Shown one piece after another: positions 7,221-15,234 of a stretch of 24,596 nt of DNA. Numbering within the stretch: position 1 is the first letter of the stretch; each line of letters begins with the position of its first letter. Both the position numbers and the translations under genes were made by a program. The notes below the pieces were generated by a model that was given only the letters and a program-made list of their open reading frames with translations, did no database searches and was not told the origin of the DNA. Source of the stretch: GCA-2401735 sp051252095 (GTDB lineage: Bacteria > Pseudomonadota > Gammaproteobacteria > Burkholderiales > Methylophilaceae); the NCBI GenBank assembly GCA_051252095.1, contig JBPOFK010000024.1:1-24596 (forward strand). Reading direction: 5' to 3'.

Positions 7221-9644
7221 TTATTTAAAATATTCATCCAACTTGACTTTTAATGCTTGTATTACACTGTCCCAGTCATTAAATTCTGGCTGTTTAAATA
7301 AAGTCATCGTTGGATACCAAGGACTATCTGTTCTATTGGTTAACCATCGAAAGTCATATGCTTTAGCCAGTAAAACCCAACATTCTTTACCCATAGCGCC
7401 AGCTAGGTGCGCCACTGATGTATCTACTGTAATCACTAAGTCCATTTGCTCGATTAAGGCAGCTGTATCTGCAAAGTCATTAAGTTCAGCTTGATGCAAT
7501 TGAATCAAGCTATCATTTTGTAAAAATTTTAAATCATCATCACTAATTTGATTTTGAAGTGCATGAAATGCATAAGGCAAAGAGAATAAAGGGGATATTT
7601 TTTCTAATGGCATACTTCGATGATGATCATTAACATGTTCAACAGATCCGGACCAAACCAAACCCACTCTAGGTTTTATTTTATTGCCTAATTGCTTTTT
7701 CCAATGATTTGCTTTCTCTGTATCTGCATACAAATAAGGAATGTTTGCAGGGATTGAATCAAGCTGCGTTTTTATAGCTAACGGCAAGCTCATAATAGGG
7801 CAATGATAATCAAAATCTTGCAAGACCGTTCCTGACTCAACGATCGTAAAAGCACCCTTTAACGTTTTGATCACTGGTATTAAAGGTGCTCTTACTTCTA
7901 AAATCACTTGGGCACCTAATTTTTCAATGTCAGCGATATACCGGCAAAACTGAATATAATCACCGAACCCCTGCTCAGGATAAATCAATATTGTTTTACC
8001 TGCTATAGACTCTTCACCAAGCCAAAGTGGTTGTTTAAAATGTCGGTAGCTTTCTTTTACGTTGCTTTTCCAGCGGTACTCATATAGTGGCCACCCCTTA
8101 TTAAAATCACCTTTTAACAAATATAAAAGTGATTTATTCCAATACGAATCATAGTTATCGGGCTTAGCTTTCAATGCTTGCTCGTAACAATCCAGCGCTT
8201 CATCAAACCGCTGTAAATCGACTAACAATAATCCTTTATTATTTAATATCTTACCTCTTTCACTATCTAAACGTATGGCATCATCAAATGCGGCTAATGC
8301 CTTTTCATACTGCCCAAGCTCTCTCAGAGTCAGACCTAAATTATTGTAAACTTGCTCGAAATTAGGTCTTTCTTGAGCAACATACGTTAAATCATCAAGC
8401 GCTAATTTAAACTGCTTAAGCTTCATATAGACGACGCCACGAGCAAACCTCGTTTTTACATCTGTCGAATCAATATCAATTGAAGCATTTAAGTATTTAT
8501 TAGCTTCATCGTATTGCTTAAGGTTAAGTAATACCTCGCCATATAGACTCAAACTTTTTTTATCATTGGATTGTAATGTAACAGTTCCTTTTAAGTAACT
8601 TGCAGAGTCTCTATATTGTTTTAGGTCAGAGTAGGCCACTCCAAGATTATATTTTGTATCAATATTATCTGGATTTAAATAGAAAGACTGTTGATAACAT
8701 TTAACGGCTTCTTCAAATCGACTTAGTGCTCTTAATGCATTCCCTTTATTTACATATGCTTCAGCGTAATCAGGGTTAATTTTAATTGCCTTGTCAGCAA
8801 CTCTTATTGCATCATTAAATTTTTTCTGTTCTACAAAGGCAATACTTAAATAAGAAAATGCTGTAGATTGTTTTGGTTCTATCGCTATAGATTTCTCCAG
8901 CCAATCAATGCTGTCTTCAATTCGATTTTGTTGTAAAGCGATTGATCCCAAACAAGTCATAATCACTGGGTTATTAGGATAAAACTTCAATAAGCTAAGC
9001 CATTCTTTATTTGCCTGCTGTAACTTCCCAGACTCTTGTAGCGCAAGGACTTTTTTTATTCTAGGGTTATCTAAGTGACGATTAAAACTAATAGGCTTTT
9101 TACTTTTAGAAGCCTTCTTATTTGTTTGTGAAGATAAAACCACACCGCCATTTATTGGAGGCGATTGGTTTATTACTACCCCATGATTTGATTGTCCCGC
9201 AACATTCTTAATGATAAGAGGAGCTTGTGATGGTTTTTGAAGAGCAGGTTTTGTAAGCGTTTCAACCAATGCATTAACTTCATCACCATGTAACCCCTTC
9301 TCAATACCTTTCATTAAAATGTCTACTGCTTGACTCTTTTGACCTGCTTGCACCAGCGCTTGAACATAACTGGTCCAATATTTTGGCTCACCAGGGTCTG
9401 CTGATAAGGCATTTTTAAAGAAAGTTAAACTATCATTCACCTGATTGCACTGCAGCTTAAGCATACCCAAATTGTAATTAACATTGGGCTGCTCCGGCAT
9501 AGCAGCTAAAACTTTACGATAAAAATCTTCAGCCGCTTGCCAATCTTCCTGTTGGTGACGTTGCAGTGCTTGCGTAAACAATGCATCAAGCATGTCATCT
9601 GTCACTTCGCTACTGTTATCAATTTGATCTTTAACTATCGGCAT
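7221..9644 (-). CDS. TPR protein with C-terminal glycosyltransferase-like domain (candidate flagellin glycosyltransferase)
   Basis: A roughly 807-residue protein. Residues about 20-130 and 195-525 are tetratricopeptide repeats with the usual G-Y/A-P spacing (for example 'AIKINPDYAEAYVNKGNALR', 'AIRLDSERGKILNNKGLLLV'). A Ser/Lys-rich linker lies between the two blocks. From about residue 535 comes a glycosyltransferase-like fold: ILIYPEQGFGDYIQFCRYI, then VGLVWSGS and VITVDTSVAHLAGAMGKECW, the donor-site pattern of GT-9/GT-41-like TPR proteins. No signal peptide or membrane segment is present, so it is cytoplasmic. I prefer the ATG at 9644, which has AAAGGA at proper spacing; the open frame runs to 9677. 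Its position next to the flagellins suggests O-glycosylation of flagellin, which is an inference from location and domain type. Confidence 0.82.
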   Translation of the reverse strand: MPIVKDQIDNSSEVTDDMLDALFTQALQRHQQEDWQAAEDFYRKVLAAMPEQPNVNYNLGMLKLQCNQVNDSLTFFKNALSADPGEPKYWTSYVQALVQAGQKSQAVDILMKGIEKGLHGDEVNALVETLTKPALQKPSQAPLIIKNVAGQSNHGVVINQSPPINGGVVLSSQTNKKASKSKKPISFNRHLDNPRIKKVLALQESGKLQQANKEWLSLLKFYPNNPVIMTCLGSIALQQNRIEDSIDWLEKSIAIEPKQSTAFSYLSIAFVEQKKFNDAIRVADKAIKINPDYAEAYVNKGNALRALSRFEEAVKCYQQSFYLNPDNIDTKYNLGVAYSDLKQYRDSASYLKGTVTLQSNDKKSLSLYGEVLLNLKQYDEANKYLNASIDIDSTDVKTRFARGVVYMKLKQFKLALDDLTYVAQERPNFEQVYNNLGLTLRELGQYEKALAAFDDAIRLDSERGKILNNKGLLLVDLQRFDEALDCYEQALKAKPDNYDSYWNKSLLYLLKGDFNKGWPLYEYRWKSNVKESYRHFKQPLWLGEESIAGKTILIYPEQGFGDYIQFCRYIADIEKLGAQVILEVRAPLIPVIKTLKGAFTIVESGTVLQDFDYHCPIMSLPLAIKTQLDSIPANIPYLYADTEKANHWKKQLGNKIKPRVGLVWSGSVEHVNDHHRSMPLEKISPLFSLPYAFHALQNQISDDDLKFLQNDSLIQLHQAELNDFADTAALIEQMDLVITVDTSVAHLAGAMGKECWVLLAKAYDFRWLTNRTDSPWYPTMTLFKQPEFNDWDSVIQALKVKLDEYFK

Positions 9645-9751
9645 CCACATTTCCTTTATCCAAAAGGCTAAGCACACTTAAGGCTCAGCAAGACACTCCG
9701 TTTGAGAATATCTTATTATGTAAAAGAAACGATGACTTTAATGCCAGAATT

Positions 9752-9771
9752 AAAGCCAGAAAAAGGGCTTT
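9752..9771 (-). terminator. Possible weak terminator after the response regulator gene
   Basis: On the minus strand AAAGCC - eight-base loop - GGCTTT followed by TAATTCT. The stem is only six base pairs and the T run is interrupted, so it is a weak candidate. Confidence 0.35.
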
Positions 9772-9785
9772 GTTAGAAACGTGAA

Positions 9786-10427
9786 CTAATCGACTAAGTT
9801 ATTTTTAATGGCGTAGTGGGTTAGCTCCGCATTATGTTTGAATTGCATTTTTTCCAAAATACGCGTGCGATACATGCTGATTGTCTTAACTGATAATGAC
9901 AATTTGTCTGCGATTTCGCCTACCGACTGACCAGAAGCAATCATTAATAAAGTTTCGTACTCACGGTTTGATAGTGTTGCATGTAACGGCTTCTCACTAT
10001 CGCTTGCCACTTGATTAGCCAACAGTTCCGCAACCGCCTCACTGATATACTTTTTACCTTTTGCCACCAACCGCACTGCATCAACCAATTCATCAGACGC
10101 ACTTTGTTTACATAAGTATCCTGATGCACCAGCTCTAAGCGCACGCAGGGCATATTGGTCTTCCCTGTGCATAGAAAGCATTAAAACACTGATCTGTGGA
10201 TTGTCTTTTTTAATATATTGCAATGCCTCAATACCACTGCGATCAGGCAGTGTAATATCTAATAACATCACATCCGCAGGATGCGTTCGGCATAACTTAA
10301 TTGCATCGTTGGCAGTCGCTGCTTCTGCAATCACATGAATATCCTCTGTTTCCGACAACACTTGTTTCAACCCTGCCCGTAAAATGGCATGGTCATCTGC
10401 AATCAGAACATTAATTTGTTTACTCAT
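9786..10427 (-). CDS. NarL/FixJ-family response regulator
   Basis: A 213-residue response regulator. The receiver domain (1-120) has the acidic pair D11-D12, phosphoacceptor D57 (VMLLDITLP), switch residue S85 (VLMLS) and K107 (GYLCK). A LuxR-type helix-turn-helix follows at about 148-205 (LSNREYETLLMIASGQSVGE, then IADKLSLSVKTISMYR). All catalytic residues are present. It starts 16 bases after the stop of the sensor kinase gene and is almost certainly its partner. Targets are unknown; the surrounding flagellar and YcgR genes hint at motility or surface behaviour, which is an inference from neighbourhood only. Confidence 0.92.
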   Translation of the reverse strand: MSKQINVLIADDHAILRAGLKQVLSETEDIHVIAEAATANDAIKLCRTHPADVMLLDITLPDRSGIEALQYIKKDNPQISVLMLSMHREDQYALRALRAGASGYLCKQSASDELVDAVRLVAKGKKYISEAVAELLANQVASDSEKPLHATLSNREYETLLMIASGQSVGEIADKLSLSVKTISMYRTRILEKMQFKHNAELTHYAIKNNLVD

Positions 10428-10443
10428 AAATGAGGAACATCAT

Positions 10444-11895
10444 TCATTCAGTGGCTTTCAGTTTATCAGAATTATCATTCGGCAATGTGACAATGATATT
10501 GGTCCCGCTATCTGAGGCTTTTTCAATCAAAAGTGTCCCTTGCAAAGCAACAACACGCTCTTTCATTCCGCGCAAGCCAAAAGTATTGGGTTTCATCGTA
10601 TCACCAACAGTAATGCCAACGCCATCATCGGTGATATACATTTTTATTTCATCTTTGCCAAAAAGTAGTGCCACATCCACACGCGTGGCTGCTGCATATT
10701 TAGCAATATTCGACATTGCTTCCTGGCAGATTCTGAACAAAGTTGTTGCTTGTTCGTTTGTCCCTTGGCCATCCTGATTATTGGTAACAAAGTAGCAGGG
10801 GATATCCATCTGTTTTTCAAATTCTTTGGATTGCCAATCTAATGCAGCAACGATGCCTAACTCTAAAATATTAGGTCTTAAATCACCTGATATTCTATGT
10901 GCAGTATCAAATGTTTTATCGACAATTTGTTTAATGTCTTGCGTTTTTTTGATGAGCGCTTTCTGATCTGCTGGCAAATTTTTAAGTAGTGTACCAAGAC
11001 CAATTTTGATGGCTGTCAGATTACCCCCTAAATCATCATGTATTTCACGCGATATTCTGCTGCGCTCCTGTTCTTTGACGGTATTCAAATGTGCTGACAA
11101 CTCAGCCAACCGTTCCCTTGATTGCTCAAGCTCGAGTCTTTCTTGTTTACTTTGTGTGATATTCGTCATGATCCCGGACCACTGCACCATGCCACTGGTA
11201 AACTTTCTTGGGGAACAGCGTAAGTTCACCCACTTAATATCATTCCATTCTTCAATCCAAAAACGCCCTTCCCAATTCAGCATTGACATATTAGATGAAG
11301 AGACTTTGAGTCTTTCTTCAAACACATCAAAATCCTCTTTATTCATGATGTCAAAAAATGCATTCGGTCTTTCTTTTAACACTTCTGGCTCTAGCCCCAG
11401 AAGCGCTTTGCACCCATCACTTAAATAATGAAATAATATCTGACCTTGCTGATCAATTTGGAATTCAAAAAACAAGCCAGGCGTATTCTTAACCAAAACT
11501 TTAAACCGCGTGTCATTTTCATCAAACTCTTGATTGATGACAGACTGCGTTGCAGGCTTGATAATCAGTAAATACGTACGGCCATTGTCTTCAAAATGTG
11601 CTAATTTAAGATGCTGTAAATCGTAGAAGCGAATCGCCTGCTGCTTGTTCATACTGACCAGCTTTGACATCACTTGCTGAGAACTGATAAATGCAGCCAG
11701 GTCTTCTTGACTAACGCCAATCAGCGCCTCTAATGCTTTTTCTTGCAATTCGGATAAAGTTTCATTAAAGGCTTTATTGGCGCGTGTGCTCACGTTGAGC
11801 AAACGCATAGAATCAGCATCCAATAGAAAAGCTTCGTCCGATACGCCACGCATCAAAACATCAAATAAAAAATCTTTTCTTAATTCTTCCGTCAA
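10444..11895 (-). CDS. Cytoplasmic PAS-domain sensor histidine kinase (HisKA_3, NarX/UhpB-like)
   Basis: A 483-residue kinase. Two PAS-like regions occupy about 10-115 and 130-250, followed by a coiled coil (about 250-275). The HisKA_3 dimerisation box has phosphoacceptor H286 (EQERSRISREIHDDLGGNLT). The HATPase_c domain shows an N-box (FRICQEAMSNIAKYA), G1 (DDGVGI) and G2 (GLRGMKERV). There is no membrane segment, so the signal is probably internal or a diffusible ligand bound by PAS. The start codon is TTG, supported by AGGTGG 5 bases upstream; the next in-frame ATG would remove 14 residues. It forms an operon with the response regulator gene just downstream. Confidence 0.9.
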   Translation of the reverse strand: MTEELRKDFLFDVLMRGVSDEAFLLDADSMRLLNVSTRANKAFNETLSELQEKALEALIGVSQEDLAAFISSQQVMSKLVSMNKQQAIRFYDLQHLKLAHFEDNGRTYLLIIKPATQSVINQEFDENDTRFKVLVKNTPGLFFEFQIDQQGQILFHYLSDGCKALLGLEPEVLKERPNAFFDIMNKEDFDVFEERLKVSSSNMSMLNWEGRFWIEEWNDIKWVNLRCSPRKFTSGMVQWSGIMTNITQSKQERLELEQSRERLAELSAHLNTVKEQERSRISREIHDDLGGNLTAIKIGLGTLLKNLPADQKALIKKTQDIKQIVDKTFDTAHRISGDLRPNILELGIVAALDWQSKEFEKQMDIPCYFVTNNQDGQGTNEQATTLFRICQEAMSNIAKYAAATRVDVALLFGKDEIKMYITDDGVGITVGDTMKPNTFGLRGMKERVVALQGTLLIEKASDSGTNIIVTLPNDNSDKLKATE

Positions 11896-11976
11896 TTATG
11901 CCACCTGTTTAACGCATTATTGTGTTTTGAATAAACCATTTATTAACTGCTCACTAGCCATATGGATAACTAGCAA

Positions 11977-12738
11977 CTATAAGCTCTCTCCTCTGGCTTG
12001 CACCAGCGCTTCACGCTCTAATTGCAACACATATTTCTGTACAACGCGTGCATCTTCATGGGAAAGGTTAATAAACTGAAAACCCACGCGGAATTTTTTA
12101 GACCCATTTAACATCACTGTTTCCGTGATGTGCTTCACACACAAACTGGTTTCAATATCACCAAAATTAGGTAATGAAATGGCACAATTTGGAAACACTT
12201 GTTCCAATTCTATGATAGACGATAAATGATCTGTAACAAACGTCCCAATCCCACCCAAACTGGCATCCACTAACACCATTTCCAATTTTTCATCATGGTC
12301 GTTTGTTGGGTTACGATAAGGAATATAACAAATGACAGGGCTTGTAACAGGCGTCAGTGACCGAAAAAACTCTCTCCGTTGAAAGCGGTATAACTTTGCA
12401 GGCAAAGACATTTTCAAGGCCTCACCATCAGTTAACTTAACTTCCGTTAGCTTTTTCGTAGACCATCTGATGCGAATTCCATCTGTTTTAGAAAAAACGA
12501 CAAATTCACTCGCTAATAGCCTTTTATTAAAACCAGCATCTAAACTCTTATCTAGGTAAACAAATTTTTTGTCTTTACTGACGCCTATCACAGTGGTTAA
12601 GCCTTGATCTCGGCCTTGGTTAAATGACAAGTTTAGCGTCGTTTTGTTTTTAGCAAGCTCGTTTAATACCTGAGCTATTGCTACTGGATGCTGGGTTAAA
12701 TACTTCTCCTCGTCGTTTGCGACTTTATTGTCTGCCAT
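11977..12738 (-). CDS. ycgR: YcgR-like c-di-GMP-binding flagellar brake protein (PilZ domain)
   Basis: A protein of about 253 residues with a YcgR N-terminal domain (about 15-112) and a PilZ domain (about 118-240). The PilZ c-di-GMP motifs are intact: RREFFR (RxxxR type, residues 121-126) and DASLGG (D/NxSxxG, residues 158-163). On binding c-di-GMP such proteins act on the flagellar motor and slow swimming. An upstream in-frame TTG at 12747 is also possible: GGAGG lies only two bases before the ATG, and AAGGA three bases before the TTG, so the start is uncertain by three codons. It sits upstream of the kinase gene, with an 81-base gap, and could share its transcript. Confidence 0.88.
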   Translation of the reverse strand: MADNKVANDEEKYLTQHPVAIAQVLNELAKNKTTLNLSFNQGRDQGLTTVIGVSKDKKFVYLDKSLDAGFNKRLLASEFVVFSKTDGIRIRWSTKKLTEVKLTDGEALKMSLPAKLYRFQRREFFRSLTPVTSPVICYIPYRNPTNDHDEKLEMVLVDASLGGIGTFVTDHLSSIIELEQVFPNCAISLPNFGDIETSLCVKHITETVMLNGSKKFRVGFQFINLSHEDARVVQKYVLQLEREALVQARGESL

Positions 12739-13013
12739 GTCCTCCAAACTTCCTTTTAATGCTTTATTTTATATTGATGCCGACTATCTAATTGTCCACT
12801 CAGTTATTCTAATAACAAACTGACTCTTGAGCTAGTTATTACGCCATTTTGGCCACTTACTTTAGTGAAATAGCCATAAAACACAACGAATTGCATGCTT
12901 ATCCAGGCCATTATCATGCAAAAATGCAGAAAATATCATTTATAAAAAGTGGTGAGGCTAGTTTAGAAAAGGTCGAAAATCATCGTGACTTAGAATAGAA
13001 ACGCAGAATAGAA
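12739..13013. other. Intergenic region upstream of ycgR, no gene seen
   Basis: This stretch between ycgR and the terminator at 13014 must hold the ycgR promoter, but I cannot pick a convincing -35/-10 pair. No open frame or RNA gene is apparent. Confidence 0.5.
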
Positions 13014-13041
13014 AAGGGGTTACGTTTTCACGTAACCCCTT
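13014..13041 (-). terminator. Intrinsic terminator downstream of tRNA-Lys-like remnant
   Basis: A 12-bp perfect stem (AAGGGGTTACGT / ACGTAACCCCTT) with a four-base loop lies 10 bases past the CCA end of the tRNA-like fragment on the minus strand. A short T run follows on that strand and T-rich sequence also follows on the plus strand, so it could work both ways. It looks like the original terminator of the tRNA gene whose 3' half survives next to it. Confidence 0.8.
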
Positions 13042-13050
13042 TATTTTATT

Positions 13051-13095
13051 TGGTAGGGAGTGCGGGGATCGAACCCGCGACAAATGGATTAAAAG
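13051..13095 (-). pseudogene. 3' half of a tRNA-Lys-like gene (integration scar, att-like)
   Basis: On the minus strand the sequence reads from an anticodon loop CTTTTAA through the variable region to a T arm (GCGGG-TTCGATC-CCCGC), acceptor strand ACTCCCT, discriminator A and encoded CCA. The anticodon would be TTT (lysine). No D arm or 5' acceptor strand is found within 350 bases on the side where it should be, so this is only a 3' half. Such halves are what integrases of the tyrosine recombinase class leave behind after insertion into a tRNA anticodon loop. The tRNA identity is less sure than the fact of the fragment. Confidence 0.75.
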
Positions 13096-13457
13096 AACTA
13101 ACCAGTAATTATTTAATTTATATTAATTAACATCTTGCAACTCTCGCCAATTTTTAATTGAAGTATAAAACAAGGAAATACAAGGTTGATTTAAAAAATG
13201 TAGCTACGTTATAGCTACGTATCAGTCAACTTTCGATAAATGAAGTTAATGCTTTGATAAAAATAAGCTGACTTATCAAACTCTATTAAAGATAGAAGTG
13301 ACTGAAGCATTTCTTTCATTTTAGGCATCTACTTTTTACTCGTTAAGCCTCGTTAATCTTCGTCGAAATTGTCACGCTTAGCTATTACATCAGTAAGTAA
13401 CTACGGTAATTTAAAATGTTTGTACTTGCTGTCAGAATTTGATACATTAGGACCATA
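13096..13457. other. AT-rich non-coding stretch between tRNA scar and czc operon
   Basis: No gene is seen in these 362 bases. Visible items are a direct repeat TAGCTACGT (twice, near 13201-13220), and at 13343-13356 TTAAGCCTCGTTAA followed by GTCACG at 13371. The latter resembles sequence next to both tRNA-Phe scars (20205 and 24482) and is a candidate integrase arm site. The czc promoter should lie near the right end. Confidence 0.55.
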
Positions 13458-13865
13458 ATGTTCAATAAAACGAAATGGTTAGTTTTAACAGTTGCGCTAT
13501 GCTTGATTGCACTGCAAGCATTGCAACCGTTTATTCACGCCCATTTAGATATCGAACATCCAGAACATTTATCTGGTTTACATGTTGGTGGCGATTATGA
13601 AGCTTCTTTGAATGATCATTCGCATAAATCAAATCATTCGATAACTGATTTATCACATGTTTCACATGTGATAACTATTGCGCCGAGTATTAAACAAGAT
13701 ACTGATTTAACGCTTGTGTTGGATGTTGTTGCGCTAATATTTATAAGTTTTTGCTTGGCAATAGCGGCACAGTTATCGACTCAACTTTTTTCACCATTAC
13801 ACCTATCGCATTACCAGTCTCTCAAGCGACGGCTTCCTGCTTCTCGCGCACCACCACAATACTAA
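13458..13865 (+). CDS. CzcI-like small His-rich protein of the metal efflux operon
   Basis: A 135-residue protein with an N-terminal hydrophobic signal (about 7-25), a His-rich segment (HAHLDIEHPEHLSGLHVGGD, then HSHKSNHS), a second hydrophobic segment (about 87-106) and a basic C-terminus ending RLPASRAPPQY. Signal, His-rich periplasmic stretch and the PASRAPP-type ending are typical of the CzcI-like proteins that precede czcC in proteobacterial metal efflux operons. Their role is thought to be regulatory or metal-binding in the periplasm and is not well defined. AGGA lies 5 bases before the ATG. It is first in the operon, 79 bases before czcC. Confidence 0.7.
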   Translation: MFNKTKWLVLTVALCLIALQALQPFIHAHLDIEHPEHLSGLHVGGDYEASLNDHSHKSNHSITDLSHVSHVITIAPSIKQDTDLTLVLDVVALIFISFCLAIAAQLSTQLFSPLHLSHYQSLKRRLPASRAPPQY

Positions 13866-13944
13866 TTTAAACAAGTTTCATCTTTTTGTATAACGATGTT
13901 ATGCAAAAGTAATTTAAATATTGTATTAGTGAGTGGAGAGCATC

Positions 13945-15225
13945 ATGCAATTGTTATTGCGCCTCAAATGCCTGCGATTAGGCATTCCAAATGTAATCAT
14001 ATCGCTACTGTTTATTTTGCTATACATTTCAGTAGCAAATGCAACTGAGATTGAAGAATCAACAAAAGGACTAACCTTACAAGAGGCTTTAATTCTTGCA
14101 TTAAATGCAAACCCAGCACTCGCGGTTGCTCAACGAGAACGCGAAGCAATCGAAGGTGTTAGGCGTCAAGCCGATGTCCGACCTAATCCGACTATGTCAA
14201 CAGCCATTCAAGATACAAGGGCTGACACTAGGCAAATTTCTTTGCAAATTAATCAAGAAATTGAGCTTGGTAATAAACGAGATGCGCGCATCGAATCAGC
14301 CAACTCAATTTATAACAAAGCAACGGCTGAATTAGACAGTAATAAAGCCGAGGTGCATGCCAATGTCGTGGCGGCATTCTATGAAGTGTTAGCTGCTCAA
14401 GCGCGTTTAGCGCTAGCCAAATCCTCTGTTGAGGTCGCTAGCCTAGCGCTTAATGCTGCTACAAAACGCGTGAAGGCAGGTAAAAGTTCACCTGTTGAGG
14501 AAACCAAGTCCAAGATTGCAGAATCTACCATCAAGATTGAGCTATTGCAGGCAAGAAGTCAATTAAATAGTAGCCGTCAGCGATTGTCAGCCCTATGGGG
14601 AAGTGTATCGCCCGACTTTGAGCGTGCTGATGGAGATGTGACGAAAATTGCGGAAATTGCGCCTTTAAGCGAAACCTCTACTCTGTTAGCAATTGCACCC
14701 GCTATTAAGGCTGCAAAACTAGAAGTAAACGCACGTGAAATGATGACAAATGTTGAGCGTAGCAAAGCCATACCAAATATTACAATCAGTGCAGGCGTGC
14801 TAAATAACCAAGAGCTCGGTCTGAATCAAGCCTTACTTGGCTTAACAGTGCCAATACCGCTGTTTAATCGCAATCAAGGCAATCTCCAAGAAGCTGTGAG
14901 TCGAAAGCACAAAGCGCAAGATGAGCTCCTAGCTTTAGAAAATCAATTGGCGTCAACCCTGTCTGGGCAATATGAGCGATTAAGCGCTGCAAGACAAGCC
15001 GCAATATCATTAAGCACTGAAATATTGCCTGGTGCACAAAGTGCATTTGATGCCGCGAATAAGGGCTTTAGCGCAGGTAAATTCAACTTTTTAGATGTCC
15101 TCGATGCGCAACGCACGCTTTTTCAAGCCAAATCACAACATATCCAAGTTCTTCTAGAAGCACACCAAGCGGTGGCTGAAATAGAACGCATATTAGGCGA
15201 CGTGGTTTCACATACTGAATATTAG
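13945..15225 (+). CDS. czcC: CzcC-type outer membrane efflux protein (TolC family)
   Basis: A 426-residue outer membrane factor. Residues about 15-36 form a signal peptide ending near VANA. The mature protein has two outer-membrane efflux repeats with long coiled helices: LTLQEALILALNANPALAVA at the start, and KGFSAGKFNFLDVLDAQRTL in the second repeat, the signature of this family. It forms the trimeric outer membrane duct of the Czc efflux pump. The frame opens earlier at a GTG (13933), but GGAG sits 6 bases before the ATG at 13945, which I take as start. czcB begins 9 bases after the stop. Confidence 0.93.
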   Translation: MQLLLRLKCLRLGIPNVIISLLFILLYISVANATEIEESTKGLTLQEALILALNANPALAVAQREREAIEGVRRQADVRPNPTMSTAIQDTRADTRQISLQINQEIELGNKRDARIESANSIYNKATAELDSNKAEVHANVVAAFYEVLAAQARLALAKSSVEVASLALNAATKRVKAGKSSPVEETKSKIAESTIKIELLQARSQLNSSRQRLSALWGSVSPDFERADGDVTKIAEIAPLSETSTLLAIAPAIKAAKLEVNAREMMTNVERSKAIPNITISAGVLNNQELGLNQALLGLTVPIPLFNRNQGNLQEAVSRKHKAQDELLALENQLASTLSGQYERLSAARQAAISLSTEILPGAQSAFDAANKGFSAGKFNFLDVLDAQRTLFQAKSQHIQVLLEAHQAVAEIERILGDVVSHTEY

Positions 15226-15234
15226 GAATTAAAT

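Noticed and set aside
13051..13095. tmRNA 3' end or tRNA-Asn fragment
   Set aside because: The T arm and CCA alone would fit several RNAs, but the CTTTTAA loop and discriminator A point to tRNA-Lys; tRNA-Asn would show GTTAA and usually G before CCA.
13201..13220. Direct repeat TAGCTACGT x2 as CRISPR or iteron
   Set aside because: Only two copies with a two-base gap; no array, no cas or replication gene nearby.
13420..13448. Sigma-70 promoter TTGTAC-N17-TACATT before the czcI-like gene
   Set aside because: Transcription would start after the AGGA ribosome site at 13449-13452, leaving the mRNA almost leaderless; not convincing enough to annotate.
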